DNA of 64,000 bases from Zerene cesonia (GCF_012273895.1 NC_052114.1:3782001-3846000); one strand, 5' to 3'. Shown: positions 48,061-61,258, counted from the stretch's first letter. Numbers and translations: made by a program. Notes: generated by a model not told the origin, from the sequence alone.

Positions 48061-50029
48061 TATTAGGTAGTATGTCGAATTAATAAAAAATGAATTGTTG
48101 GTGGATTACAATGTCTATCTTATAAATACTCATTTTGTTATTCAATCTATCTTTCAATCAACTATTCACCCATACTTTGAATAAGCAAAATCAATCAAAA
48201 TTTTAGATTCTAAACGAAAACATTATATTTGTATAATTACCGAGATGTGCTCACATACGTTATATCAAAGTCACCATAAGTGGTACTTTTCAGCCTTCCT
48301 CACAGAATCGTAAAAAGGAAATGACGCAGTTACTAACAGTTCATTAAACGTCAATTTTCACCTAGGAACGAGAGATTTCCACCTAGCGCATCCTTTCATT
48401 TCTTTGGCATTTGAGTCGATGCCTCGTTTGCACAGCTCCTAGTTAGCTTAAGTGCTGCCTTTACTGGATTGAATTACAGGAACATTGTTACATCTTCGTA
48501 ACAACTGGTAAAGCGATATTTTGTATAGCATCATAAATATAGGATATATAATAGTTTACGTTGTATATTTTTAAAATATAGGTTGTTTATTAAACGACCA
48601 TTTCCGACAGGTATGTACGAGTATCCTTCATAGTGAATGATAATTACATGCATTTATGCCACGCTTTTTATATCTTGAATTTAAAGATTTGATAAGTATA
48701 TAAAATTTCGTCCGCCCAATTAACATCTCTAGCATATTTTCATATTCACGTAAATTCCTACTGACATTCTTAATCTGAACGTCTGCCTCGATTGCGAGTG
48801 GAAAACTAGTACTTATAAACATTAAACACACATATTTTATTAGTCCATAACATACTATATAACGTCAGAAGCAAGTAATTAGAAAATGCAAAGAAGGCAA
48901 AACATTCCAAAGGTTCTGTCAGTTCCTAATGGCATCTCTTGGCGTGGACCCGCGTGCCAAACATCCTTCTATTATTTCCTAGCTCGTGAATTTTAGAGAA
49001 CGTTTTTTATGTATATCATGATATGTACCAAGAGATTCCTTTAATCAGGTTTTTTTTAACCAAATACTATCCAAATGAAAATTTAATCTAGAATACGATA
49101 GAGTAACAATCAGGGATACAAAGTAAAATAATCTAAAAAAGAAAACGTTATAAATTCAGCACGTCCCGCGATGCCGCGTTTTTGAATAACACAGGCTATT
49201 TGATTTAAAAAACCTATTACATTGAAGAAAGTTCATAGTTCTTGTAATTATGATTAAAAATTAAAACACTTATATATTTCTCAAGTGCATAAGAAAAGCT
49301 TGTTAATATGTTTAATGTTATTTGTTAATAATGTTTATCCCTTATGAATTATAATGTCCTTGTGTCTTGTACAATATAGGGTTTACTTCTCTCGACAAAT
49401 AACCCACAAATTTTATTATATTGTTAATATTACTATAGTCACGTTGTTTAATTTTTATGTATATTACGAAACAAGATACCACCTGGGAATAAAAGCGTAT
49501 ATCCATTATCTTCACCTGTAATATGTAGAGGAATATTTTGATATTAAAAGCGTTATATACTGTTTATAGTTTACGTGATAGGTGATTTTGATTTTGATAA
49601 AAATGAAATTTATTTATACAATGTTAATCCAATTAGTATGGTTATTGTAACGGTCGACATGTTTCAAATGCTGTTCGAATTAAATGAAAATTCCCACATG
49701 AATGTATTGTTACAAATGTTTTATCAATAGCCTAGGAGAAAGGTTATATATTATAATATAATATATCATATATTATAGTATCGTTGATGTACTTAACACG
49801 AAATACTGCTTACAACAATAAAGATAATAAACAAATAAATAAAATAAAAATACAAAATCAACTTCTACGAACTACTACCGAACAACTAAACTGCGAATAC
49901 AATGTTTTTAATCTATTAATATACATTACTATTATGTTTCGTTTCTTTTTGATCTACTCATTTATCAAATGCATTGTTCTAGAACTCTCTAGTTCTACTC
50001 CCATATAATCCAAGAATTCTTATCGTTTT
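48061..50029. other. Unannotated AT-rich DNA
   Basis: No gene. A patch near 48935-48965 holds a ttggc...gccaa pair. AT-rich imperfect palindrome at 49745-49782. Confidence 0.35.
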
Positions 50030-50240
50030 ATTTGGTCCAAAGCTCGCAAACACTAGCACCTCCTGTATGCCATTTGGCAGCATTGCCCATTTATCATAAG
50101 GTTAATAGAACGTCAGGAACAAGCTAAAACGCTCATAACACACAACAGTTCAAATGCGATCTCGTTTGCAAGCGGGATCTGCTGTTGACGTCACTGTTAT
50201 AGTATTATTTATGCGCCTCGGAGGTATTTAGAACGGGACC
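50030..50240. promoter_or_regulatory. Candidate cis-regulatory island with CRE motif
   Basis: GC-richer, repeat-free stretch containing a full palindromic TGACGTCA (50186-50193), the cAMP-response/AP-1-type core. No coding frame. Function is inferred only. Confidence 0.22.
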
Positions 50241-51167
50241 ATGAAGCTTACATTATTCTTTATGAATGAACAATCGTATAAACTATCGGATCAACTTCGC
50301 TATACACTTATATAGCATCGATGCGTAAATTTTATCCGTTATTACGTATTATGCAATACACATAACCGTGTTTTTGTATGTGTTTATAGGCTGTTTAGAG
50401 ATTATATATTAAGAAGAGTTTCGGGAGTTCAACCTAATTATAACTACACACTACTACTTTTCGAAACACCTTCATTTAAAACACGTTATTTTCATTATGC
50501 TTTTAACATCTTTCAGTTCTGTAATGCTATAAGGCGAATCATTTGATGTTTTATTATGTTTATGCAAGATTTCAGCATAGTTTAATACGCTCGTATACTC
50601 TATATAATAAACAATACTAAATGCCACATTGTTGAGATTCTGAGATAATCATGATAACATTGTAGGGCAGGTCGTATTATTGCTGGCAGCCCCCCAATTA
50701 TTTGAGATTATAGCAAGTTATTTAAAAAGTTTTTAAAACAGAACACTATTGAAACTTCTGTGTTGGGATGTGCTTCTTTGTGTCTATTTTTTTTCATTCG
50801 TTCTTCGTCTAGCATTTCTATTAAAGAATTTTATATTCATTTTGAATTATAGACAAATAATGTATTTAAGGGAAAAATACAAATGTACTAAAAATAAAAA
50901 TGCGAGAATATGTTTGTAGGTTTGTTTAGCTTTTTCTTACATCGCCACAGATCGATTTATTACACAATTTTTATGTCTGATGATAGTTGGCTTGATAATA
51001 CATGCTTCTTCGTACCGCAGTGAAGTAACTCCTTAACCGTTATTTCTAATCCCCTCACGTACTGATTATCTTAAAACATTTTTACAATAAATGACAATAG
51101 TAATAATAAGTACGTTATTGCGGAATAGGTGAACATATAATTTAAATATATAAATCACAAAGGTGGT
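50241..51167. other. Unannotated AT-rich DNA
   Basis: Nothing is recognised. Confidence 0.35.
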
Positions 51168-51245
51168 ACAATAGGCGGCCTTGTAGTTAAGATGCCACCG
51201 ACTGGAAGACATCTTCCAGTCAACCTAAGGATACAGAAAATAAAT
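51168..51245 (-). repeat. LINE 3'-end fragment with hairpin
   Basis: 'ggtggtacaataggcggcc' and 'catcttccagtcaacctaag' correspond to the block near the 3' end of the LINE group also seen at 17472. It contains a 10-bp perfect inverted repeat, gactggaaga/tcttccagtc (51200-51221). Confidence 0.4.
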
Positions 51246-51934
51246 GATAATATAAAACGGATACTGCAGAATAATATAATACAAGAATTGTTATATCGCT
51301 TAATTTAGATTTTTATTCCACAAATTATAAATTTCTCAAAATGATAAAAAGTTTAGTAAAAATTAAATCCTCGCAAAATTAAGCCCTCGCTATTATAGAA
51401 GTACCTATTTGAGCACCGTGATGGAGAAAATTGCTCTATTATCATTTAACATAATCGTGAATCATTTGTATGATTTAATTCGTTTGTTAAAAATATTTTA
51501 GCTATTTGAGTTATTTCATAGCTTCTGCTTAACGAGGTAATTGATGGTTGCCCACGGTTACCATATAATATAACGCCATGTGAATTTGTGTTATGAATTA
51601 ATTATCCATCGCATTAATCAATATACATATTTCGTACGAATATTCATAAACGTAATTCAAATAAAGCGAATAACATGCTAAATTAGATTAGAAAAAACGT
51701 TATTATAAATAAACAGAGCTTCAAATAAATCTCTATTTATAAATTGTCATTTTTTATGTGACATTGTAACCGTTCATAAATATAAGGAAAACCACTGTTT
51801 TGGTGGGATTATTATCCTGTCTTTCTTCCTTAAAACTCATAATACATTTGATATACAAGAAAATAACTTCTTACCCTAAATACGATGTAACAACACAAAC
51901 AAAACATATCTTCATCACTACAGTGTAAAATAAA
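51246..51934. other. Unannotated AT-rich DNA
   Basis: Nothing is recognised. Confidence 0.35.
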
Positions 51935-52086
51935 GTCGCTTCCCGCGTCAGTGTGTGTGTCTTCTTAAATCTTTAAACTACATTACGGATTTTGATGGAG
52001 TTTTTTAATCGATAGAGTAATTCAAAAGGCAGGTAGGCAAATATATATTATGTATTTAATGAGTGCGAAGCTGCGGGCAAAGCTAG
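51935..52086 (+). mobile_element. Helitron 3' part
   Basis: gtcgcttcccgcgtcagtgt, 'ctacattacggattttgatg' and 'tcgatagagtaattcaaaag' blocks, ending gcgaagctgcgggcaaagCTAG at 52083-52086 followed by T. The 5' terminus is missing or unrecognisable. Confidence 0.55.
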
Positions 52087-53743
52087 TTGTATCATAAAAC
52101 GCAGTTTTCGTTAGCCAGCGACACGTTCAACAAGCATTCTTGTGATTATATATACAGTGCTGACTCGCAAGCTTGCACTGCACTACACTCGGCTCATCGG
52201 AGCCCACCTAAGAGAGACATGATTCTGTGTGCAGTCCATACTATACTCCATATATCCATATATTTGAACCTCTTACTTTGATGACAGCTACCGTCTAAAG
52301 CAAAAAAGAAGCTAGGCTCTTGAAAAGTGTCTTCTTAATTACAGTAAGATGATTGTTTTAGAAACCAGTAGGTAACTATTTGTTGAATTATACTGCGAAC
52401 ATGTGACTGTTAGAATTATTTTTAACAAAAACTAATCTTAATTTAATGAAATTTAAATGGCACCACATGGGAGGCACCAGCTTTCAAATAAAAATCGGTT
52501 CACCCAACAAAACTTATGAGGTAACAAACGCAGAAATTAAAATAAAGTGGAATTAACACCTACTCCTATTTTGGAGTCAGTTGAAAAGTAATAGACCAAA
52601 CTACAATTCAAGTAATTCAAACCTTCAAACCAAATTCAAAAAGAGGTCATTTAGTTGTACTAAACAAGGCATTTCTATGTCTTTTGGCGTCTATATCCTT
52701 ATGAAAAATGTAGATTAGTACGCAATTTTTTAAGTATAGTATTATGTATTAAATAATTAAATAAATAATAATATTTCTATGAATATAAAGCTATTAAGCA
52801 TCCAAACCAACGTTAGCTATGTTCGAATATTCCAGAGCCGGAGGGATATATCGATGCATGAAATGCGGTTGCCGTTTGCTTATACGATTACTAGAGGTTT
52901 GTGGACGTCAATTCGACAGAAATGAGCCACAAAGCAATTCGGGTGAGATGTATCTGACCTCTATGAATACCCTTTTAGAACTTCACATAACGTTAATAGA
53001 CAAATTATATGAAGTGCTTTTATACAAAACTATCCAAGTCTCAGTCTTTAAAAATTGTCATCCCACTTTCCCACCTCAGTTCTTGCAACTAAATTAATAC
53101 GTGCGGTTGCCCGCTCCATAAAATGATTTTGTAGGTTAACCAAGAGCTTATTTCTGTACTGTTTACTAATGTTGCCATCACCGTATGATCCATTAAACGA
53201 TGGTGTTTGTTTGAATGTTTATGCTGTAACCATTCGTCTATTAGCCATTGGCTGCATGTGATGAGCATTCGAAGTTTATGTAAACAATCCACTATACACT
53301 TACGCATATAGGCACTTAATATGATTGTTTTCTTTTCGTATCTGTTAAGAGTGAGAAAATAATTAAATTAATGAATATTTCATAGTGCTGTGCTCGATAT
53401 AATTACATTAGTGGCTTTACCAAATAAATGCTAATATTGTCACTATGACGATTAGGTAAGTAAAAAAAGACTTGATTAATTTTGAATGCGACAATATCGT
53501 AGCAACGGATGCACGTACCTCTTTGAATAGAATATTCATTATGCCCCTTAATAGGTACTATTATAATATATACATTTTATAATGTAAATATATAAATCGC
53601 TCCGTTTTAATGTGAAGGAAAAAGTAAAAATAAGTTACACAAAATAGTGTTAGTAAAGATTATGATTTTATTAAACATATAAGTATCTACCCATATAGCT
53701 TCATCAATTACTTTACTTATAACCAATTTCTTTTTTTTTTCAG
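52087..53743. other. Unannotated DNA with GC-richer patches
   Basis: GC-richer patches at 52100-52290, 52800-52990 and 53180-53300. The last contains a forkhead-type TGTAAACA near 53279. The 92-codon frame at 52819-53097 and the 72-codon minus-strand frame at 53089-53307 lack recognisable domains. Confidence 0.3.
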
Positions 53744-53781
53744 GTAAATAATTTGGTGGATGAAATAACACACATTTTTTC
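53744..53781 (+). other. Weak candidate microexon
   Basis: A strong acceptor (ttctttttttttttcag ending 53743) and a strong donor (C|GTAAGTATG at 53782) bound 38 nt with one frame open. Joined directly to the exon at 38057-38165 in phase it would hit a stop, so it does not continue that reading frame. Probably fortuitous. Confidence 0.1.
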
Positions 53782-54480
53782 GTAAGTATGGTTTTTAGTT
53801 CATGTGTTGTCCACCAGCGCTGAAATCGACGAAGATCGAGTTTCATTGAATGAGTTGCATAAAGATAGATGTCGCATGACGATGACGTCCGTAGTGTAAG
53901 CCTTAGCTAATAGGTGGCGCGGTAATAAATCTAACCTTCCTCAAAATTTAAATAGAATTTTTAATGCAACACCACTGTGTATGTACAACATTTTTTGTAA
54001 TTATGTGATTTGTTATTTAATATAACTTAAAAAATTTATACAATATGTTTTTCTTTCTTTATGACATATCATTTAAAGGGGAGTGTGCAGTGCACCTGTA
54101 TAATTTAAATGAAAAATTAGATTTTTTTTATTTATTTTTTAACTTTACCAAATGTAACCTTATTGTTTGTAAGAATAACAATAAATTAGATAAAGTATAT
54201 CTTAACATTTGAAAAGCAATCGGCTTACGAGTGTCATTACAATTAACAAATAAATAGTATCCGCTATTGAGAATTCGGCACTAATCTATTTGATCGAGAT
54301 TGGTTTCCTTTGTCTGTTTTTATAAATATAAACGATAACAATTGATGTTATTACAAAAAGAAGAGTTGTTAGATAATGTTTTATATATTGCGGGAGTCGA
54401 GCATATATTGGACTAACTCGCACCGGGTTACTATCACAACCCACAGAAAACTAACGTGAAATATGTTACTGTGTTATATA
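53782..54480. other. Unannotated AT-rich DNA
   Basis: Nothing is recognised. Confidence 0.35.
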
Positions 54481-54653
54481 CGGTGAGTGGGGGAGTCGGA
54501 GGCCCGTTTCCTTTTCTTCACCCTTCCCAGTCGGTTCCTTCTTTCCAGTCGTCAATCCTTTCCATATCCCTTTCCACTTTGCACGGGCAGCGCATTCGCA
54601 GAGGCACTTTCTCGTAATCGTGCGAATGCTCAGTTGCCTGCTTATGACATAAA
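54481..54653 (+). repeat. Family A repeat, 5' truncated
   Basis: Starts cggtgagtgggggagtcgg and ends gcctgcttatgacataaa. The 3' core (cttaccatcagg) present in other copies is absent, so it is also internally deleted. Similar but not identical gttactgtg/gttactatg strings flank it. Confidence 0.65.
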
Positions 54654-54757
54654 CAATAAGAGTTACTATGTGGATTCATATTGTTTACGCATTTTTTTAT
54701 TTACGTTAGATTGTTAATTAATTTTATATTGTACTATCTATGTACAAAGCGTGAGTG

Positions 54758-54850
54758 CCTTTAGCCTTCCTCTATTATTGGGATTATTTAAGACTGAAAG
54801 CGTTTCTCAAATCGGATCAGAAGGTTCTGAGATTAGCTTTAGCTTTATTA
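54758..54850 (-). mobile_element. Helitron fragment (agctgaagagtttgtttg family)
   Basis: 'agccttcctctattattggg', 'gactgaaagcgtttctcaaa' and 'tctgagattagc' correspond in order to blocks of this family. No termini. Confidence 0.4.
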
Positions 54851-55225
54851 TTATTATGTTATAGATTTTTCATAGGCTGTATAGAAGCTATTAACACGGA
54901 CAAATCCAAATTTTATTACCTATTCGTTATTCATTTTACGCAATTTATACGTGTAGTTGTGATACTGCTTTTATTGGAATTGTATTGGAAGTGAATGCAG
55001 TTCAATCGGATATCAAACAATTTTTTATAGTTATTTTGTTGTTTTATACGCAACATGCTACAACTTTATTGCTCTAAAACTTCGCAATGAATCTTTATCT
55101 AATTATAAATTAAAACAATTGGTGTTCCTTATATAGATACAGAAATGTTCGATAATAAGTGATTATATTAGAAATATCATTTTATTTCCTTATGTAAAGG
55201 GAAATTTCAAAGTTAAGTTTGACAA
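54851..55225. other. Unannotated AT-rich DNA
   Basis: Nothing is recognised. Confidence 0.35.
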
Positions 55226-55355
55226 GTCTCAAAAAATGTGAAGTTGTTTTTTTTTTGAGTCTCCTTGTGACCACGCTCGCTGTAAAGTGTTCAAAACGTC
55301 GGGTTAATAATAGTATAATGAATAAATCGCGTTTAAAATCCGTTAAACGTACAAT
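55226..55355 (+). repeat. Dispersed repeat family C, partial
   Basis: Includes 'tctccttgtgaccacgctcg', 'ctgtaaagtgttcaaaacgt' and 'aatcgcgtttaaaatccgtt', shared with 23925, 39573 and 61618. Confidence 0.55.
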
Positions 55356-55884
55356 AGAACTTGTAACACTCTAGGATCACGTACCTATCCAAGTGCAAAA
55401 TAATTTTTGAATTCGGCCCAGCAGTTAGATTATCGCGTGGAAACAATTTAAAAAACTTAAGGTCATCAGCCCTATATCATAATACAATATTAAGATTCAA
55501 AGTTTAATGCTTGTTCATGTAATAATCTAAATAATAACAAAATACAGTTTGCGCAAATGTACGAGTATGTCTATACTACAATCTTACAGAGCTATGCAAG
55601 CCGAGAAACCTCATATATTATAACAGCAGTGGAACAAACTAAACATGAACTATAAATCCAAGACCCCAACGCAGTTGGTTTCCTATTTTGATACAGGATC
55701 CCGGATTAACATTTAATTACTCACATGATCTAACAGGTGTACAAACTTAAGTTCTATGGCTACATTGCTTGATTCGTAGATATTACTAAGGCAAATATTA
55801 GAACCGAATGATTCAGAATTTAGTTTGGTTAGACAAATATCCGTAATTACGAAAGTGGATACACAAAATTTACAATATAGCTTA
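55356..55884. other. Unannotated AT-rich DNA
   Basis: Nothing is recognised. Confidence 0.35.
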
Positions 55885-55985
55885 TAAATACATAGGTGAA
55901 GAGTTTGAACGCGCTAATCTCAGGAACTAACAAACAAATTTCAAAAGTTTTTTCACCGTTGGATAACATGAATATATTGTGTCAT
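55885..55985 (+). mobile_element. Helitron fragment (agctgaagagtttgtttg family)
   Basis: 'gtgaagagtttgaacgcgct', 'aatctcaggaactaac' and 'agttttttcaccgttggat' in family order. No hairpin/CTAG end. Confidence 0.45.
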
Positions 55986-56439
55986 CCAACTCGATACGTG
56001 ATCTGATCGTGAATGCTATATATATCTGTAAATATATAATATAGAGTTTCATATCTATTTTAAGGGCCTTTTATTATGTTATATTGTTTATTTATTCAAC
56101 TTTTCCTTATTTCATTATGAACTTTAACTGAGGATAAATGTAGAAAATATTGCATACAGTGCTTTGAGATTTAGTATAAAAAGACTCAAGTCTAACTCTT
56201 TTTTCTTTACAATAAAAATTTAATAATGTTCTTAGGACTGTATATAATGTCTCAAACTACGTGGCCGTGTCTAAAACTGTATTATCATTCATTTTTTGCT
56301 TTCGCGAGTAAGTATGCACAAACGTAAGTGATGTATCTATTGATGGATGATGATATACGATGGTTTTAAAAGAGTACAGGCTCTAGATAACAATGCTTTT
56401 TACTGTGAACCTGTATCTGTGTTTCTAAATACGTATATT
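55986..56439. other. Unannotated AT-rich DNA
   Basis: Nothing is recognised. Confidence 0.35.
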
Positions 56440-56674
56440 ACACTAATATTATAAATGTGAAAGTTTGTTTGTTTGAATGTATGTCTGGCAATCACGCTGA
56501 AAGTACTAACGGATTTTGATGAAATTTGGTATGCAGACAGGGTTTGAGCAGAATTGGGTGATAGAATACTTGTTATACCGACTTAATGCTCCCTTGTGAT
56601 AAAATAAGAATGTCACTAAATCGTTTGTTAATGTCCTAATTCCACGCGGGCAAAGCCGCGGACGGAAGCCAGTT
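56440..56674 (+). mobile_element. Helitron, near full length
   Basis: Begins acactaatattataaatgtg, with 'aaagtactaacggattttga', 'atttggtatgcagacagg' and 'gggtgatagaatact' blocks. Ends with hairpin ccacgcgggcaaagccgcgg and gccAGTT, a one-base change from the expected gctAGT. Same family as 31227-31438. Confidence 0.7.
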
Positions 56675-59600
56675 GACGATAAGTATATTTATATTTTATA
56701 CATATGAATAAGATAATATATATTTAAGTTTATATTCACATATAATATGAATTATATTTCATTTTTAGCAAACTTTCCTAAATTTTATTTGGCCTGATAT
56801 AACGTATTCCATTTTAATTTTCGTCCGTTTTCGTATCTCCTCAAATCTTGAACATAATTGGCTCTAAACGTTTTACTAAACTTTTTAAAAACCTTCGTCT
56901 CGTTACTTAAAAATATGTTGGAATATACGAAAGTTTTATTAAGACATCTTCAATTCTGAATACATCATAAAATTGTCTCATTAGTTTGCTTTTACATATT
57001 TAATTTCTTAAAGAATGTTGGCAATTTTCTTATATTTAATAATCAATATCTCTAATTAAACTAAGTTATTAAGAGTAACGTATGTACAATATAATTTAAC
57101 AATAGAAAAAGAAAATTTTAAACAGATAACAAGAACTTAAGAAGGATATATTAGACACCACTTACACCTGGGTACACTGTTGGGGCTCGGGAGACTTGCA
57201 TTTCATATTTATACCACTAATAAATTTGAGCACAGCTATGGTGATCAGTTATCTGACTGATTATTTTAAAACCCTATATTTATACCTTAAGCCGACATTT
57301 TGTTTTCAATATCATAATAATGACAATGTAAATGTATCTTGCTGTACATTATAACAGCCATCTCAATAAGGTTTAGGTCGCATTTTTGTCTTTTAATTTC
57401 TTTGCGTTGACGTTTGCCCCCGTGCCAACCGTATTATGTACGCTACGATCATGCATTTCTTATGATTTCCGACTTAGAACGCTTTGAGACAAATGTTTCG
57501 CTATTTAAACGGAATATTCAGTACAGTAATTTGGTACATTCACGGTAAATATAAATGTATTATTCAATGTTCGAGGAGGATTCTTGAATATCTTATTTGG
57601 ACCTTTGATTCAAAAGATAATGGAAGGCGCCTTGGCTCCGTTTCTAAGATATTCTTTACAATATTTAAAACATGGGATTTAGCCGTAACGTGAATAAATA
57701 AAGCCTGCACTATACACAGTAATGGTCCCTGAGAACAATATTTGTGTTCACTACTTTGAAATTCTATCGGCCCGACGTCAAAGTTGGACGAACTTTAATA
57801 TTTAGTACGTTGTTTATAAACTTTGTTGCTTACGTCACAAAATGTATTTTCGCATATGAAGTACTTTCTACAGATCCAGTTATAATTTAATTTGCTACGA
57901 GTATTTTTTAATAGTCATGGTATAAGTTTTATATCCTAAAGCTTTATTCACCCAAAGTGAAGCTTACTTTTTCTTTGTCTTGTATTTTCTAATTTTTCAA
58001 TTTTATTACATTTATTCCGATTATACAAATAAATAATGAATGATGTTACGTTGCGAATAAGTTATATTTGTCTTTTAAATTTAATAAATAAATGATACAT
58101 TAAAAGATTCGCTCAATGAATTGGAAAAGTTTAAAAGGTAGTGTGAAATTCTCTTCGGAGCATTATAATATGTGAGGGGCAAAAATAACAGATGGTCTAC
58201 GGTAGACGTAACGAACTGTAACACACCTCCGAAAAGAGGACCCCCGGGCCTTTCCGATGTTGGTTTAGGGATTTATAACTTGTTTGCCTAAAATATTGTT
58301 ATTTGTGTATGGTTTTCTAGGAAAATCTAAAGAAAATGAGAATTCGTTTGTTAATCCAAGGAAAATAAGAAAAATGGAAACGCGTGTGTTATTGTTTGTT
58401 TTGAGTTTTGTTAGTTGAAAGCAATGTATTATCTTGAGATATCCACATGGGAGGATTATAAGCAATTTTTGGTTTGATGTACTGTTGGCAAAAACAATAA
58501 TGCCACGAAAAACATTGTTGAATTCCTGAGATTATTATACTTTTACTTCATGTTGGATGCCGAGTTTATTATACACAACGGGTTGAGAATCTAATGAAAC
58601 GCTTTTAACATCTAACAAACTCTGACATCATTGTATTTTAATTGTAAGTGTTTGAATGTTTTCTGAATAACTGTGAAGACTAGAAAAAACGTCACCATGA
58701 GGTAGGACTCGTACCTACCTACTTCTTTCACCGTGTCGTGGAGACGCCTGATCCTATTAGAATCCACCTTGTGATCGCTTCTTTCTTCTTTCTTTTTTTT
58801 CAAATCGTTATTTAATTCAAACAGTTATATTACTATCAACCATGGTTTGTGCTAACAATTGAATACAAACGTTAATAATTAATAATATATATAAATGACC
58901 AATTGCGGAAATAGTAACATTAAATCTTATTTAAAATATCTTTAACGAAACATTTATAAAGGGCTGAAAGTAATACGTATGATAGTTTAGCAGTGACCAT
59001 GTACGGGATTAAAAATATGTGAATGTTATTGTAATAGAGAGATGATATAAAGCTGAAGCTTTTAACGGAATGAATTTTGCTGTCAATTTCAAATCCTCCT
59101 GTTTATTGGTCGGTAGGTTGAATAGGATTGGAGTATATTAACATTAATTTAATAGGCTTATATAGTTAATTATAGATTGTATTGTTGGTAGTTGATAAAC
59201 TGTTTCATTTAATACAAAAACTACAACGTAGTTTACGTTGTTCTAGTATTCGGATATTCCAAAGTTCCAATTTTAAAAATATATAGATCTAGAGTCGATT
59301 TACGATGTCAATAACTGATTGTGATTAAGAATTATTCAGGAATTTGTAAATGGTAAACATTTTATATTTGAAGTACGAAGTACTCAGATCCTGGATAGAA
59401 TATGTATAAAAAATGATAATGTTAATTCCAAACAACAATATTTTATAAATGTAGGCATTATTTATTCATTATCGTTTTCTATAAAATTTTGTGCAATTTT
59501 TGAAAGCTTTACAAAATATTTACTATATCACACTTTCATTAATTATCATTAATTTAAACTACTTATTGTTCAAGTAGTTTCAACGAATGTTTAGGACTAC

Positions 59601-59679
59601 ATAATAAGATTGAGCAGATGTAAAAATATGATACTAATAAATTTGCGTTCGTTTTAGCCTCAAATTATCATATCCTTGC
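56675..59679. other. Unannotated AT-rich DNA
   Basis: No gene or repeat family. A GC-richer patch lies at 57400-57490. Confidence 0.35.
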
Positions 59680-59712
59680 AACCACGCGGATGAAGTTGCG
59701 GCCAACAGCTAG
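59680..59712 (+). mobile_element. Helitron 3' terminus
   Basis: accacgcggatgaagttgcgg (weak hairpin) followed by ccaacagCTAG at 59709-59712 and T. The matching 5' end was not found; divergent sequence up to about 59590 may belong to it. Confidence 0.5.
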
Positions 59713-60612
59713 TTATAAAAATAGATTAATCATTAATAAACAAATCAGAAAGAAATGAGATTGTTAATAACTTACTTATATCTATTTCCAACAAGCAAAA
59801 AACCTAAAAGCCAGCCAACCTACGCTTACGCTTATAAAATATTATATTTTACCCTAAATATAACTTTTAGAAGGTAATTTAACCTCTGTTGAAGTTGGAA
59901 ATAAATAAATTTACATATAAATGACTACGTGCAGACATTTTACGTAAGGGCATTTAGTCCCAAGCTGAAAAAAGTTTAGATAGTATAAGCACTAAATATT
60001 TTGCAATATATTGGGAAACGAAAATGATGTCAGTGCTAAGTGAGTACCTTTTAAATAACATAAGGATAGGGTATTAGCCGGATGGTACCCGATTTTTAAT
60101 AAAGTTTTGTTATAAAAATAGTATTTGGGATTTTTTGATACATCTATCGTAACATAGGTCTTTGATATTTCACACTAGCCTATTTTTTGTATATCTCCAA
60201 ACACAAAAATAGCACTTGCTTCGAATAATTCCTGAATGTAGCCTAACGTAAAAAGTGCTTAGGATGATACTTGTCTTGTGTAAGTATAGACGCCACTCTT
60301 TACTTTTTAAGATTAATTTCAGCTTTATTATTTACAGAGCTTCTTTATTAAACGTAGGGTACTAAACACGATAAAAGTCAACATTATAAAACATCGTTAA
60401 TTATAGTCTCGTGTCGTAGCGTCGTTTAAAAATCGTGAGGATACTCCGTATATTATAGATATTTCAATAATTCCATTGAGCAGTGTTCAGTTCATTTAAT
60501 GCAAGTGTTAAATTGTCTTCAGTGAAAGCTGTTGCCACTCGGGTACTTTGGTCTATTTCTGGCAAATTTGAAGGCGATTAAGTTCTTTGTTACAAATAGT
60601 TATTGTGCTGAC
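59713..60612. other. Unannotated AT-rich DNA
   Basis: Nothing is recognised. Confidence 0.35.
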
Positions 60613-60626
60613 ATGGTCTAGACCAT
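60613..60626. repeat. 14-bp perfect palindrome
   Basis: atggtctagaccat, two bases left of the larger palindrome. Confidence 0.95.
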
Positions 60627-60628
60627 CA

Positions 60629-60668
60629 TAAAGTAGGTGCACAAATCTAGATTTGTGCACCTACTTTA
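60629..60668. repeat. 40-bp perfect palindrome without spacer
   Basis: Arms of 20 bp (60629-60648 and 60649-60668) are exact reverse complements with no loop. Looser symmetry extends outward, with ctagacc near 60618-60624 and its complement ggtctag near 60681-60687. Confidence 0.97.
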
Positions 60669-60687
60669 AAAGTTTTGACAGGTCTAG

Positions 60688-61258
60688 AGGGGGGGCACTT
60701 GAAGTTATTTTCTAACATCATAAAAATTGAAAACCTAAGCATATATCCAATCAATCAACTGCCTTTACCCTGTTTTTTTAACGCTTTTTAGTTATTAAGT
60801 AATTTAGATGCAAAAATTTCACACATAACATAATATTTTATAGGACCAATATCCTCAGAAATATATAGAAATAAATCCCAAGCATCCATACACATTAGCA
60901 AACGACCAACTAAGCCCGAAGATCGTTTGTCATTACGGCAAACCGTCGCCGAGTTTATTGAATGATTGATTTATTTCAATTGGCCGAACGCCAACAGGTG
61001 ATGTTTCAACTATTTGATTTACCCCAATGCTTTTCTAAATCACGCGATCCTAATTCCTGAACCTTTCCCTTATCAAAATGATGTGACGTTGGGATCTAAA
61101 TGTGTTCGTGTATTCCGAAGAGACGTTTTAGGATTACGCCTAGGTAAGTTAAACGGGGAGGCGATTTAGGCGTACTTTGATTGATTTTATTATAATCCTT
61201 TATAGTGTCGGAGCGTCGCAGGTTTGAAGTGATAATGTCTTCCGATTAGCATTTTGTT
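60688..61258. other. Unannotated DNA with GC-richer patch
   Basis: A patch at 60890-61150 is repeat-free and GC-richer (aaaccgtcgccgag, ggccgaacgccaacag). A strong donor-like CTAG|GTAAGTT lies at 61140-61149, but no matching acceptor and open frame upstream was found. Confidence 0.3.

Noticed and set aside
52819..53097. 92-codon plus-strand frame as a gene
   Set aside because: Contains cysteines (CMKCGC) but no recognisable zinc-binding arrangement beyond that, and no splice signals or conserved domain.
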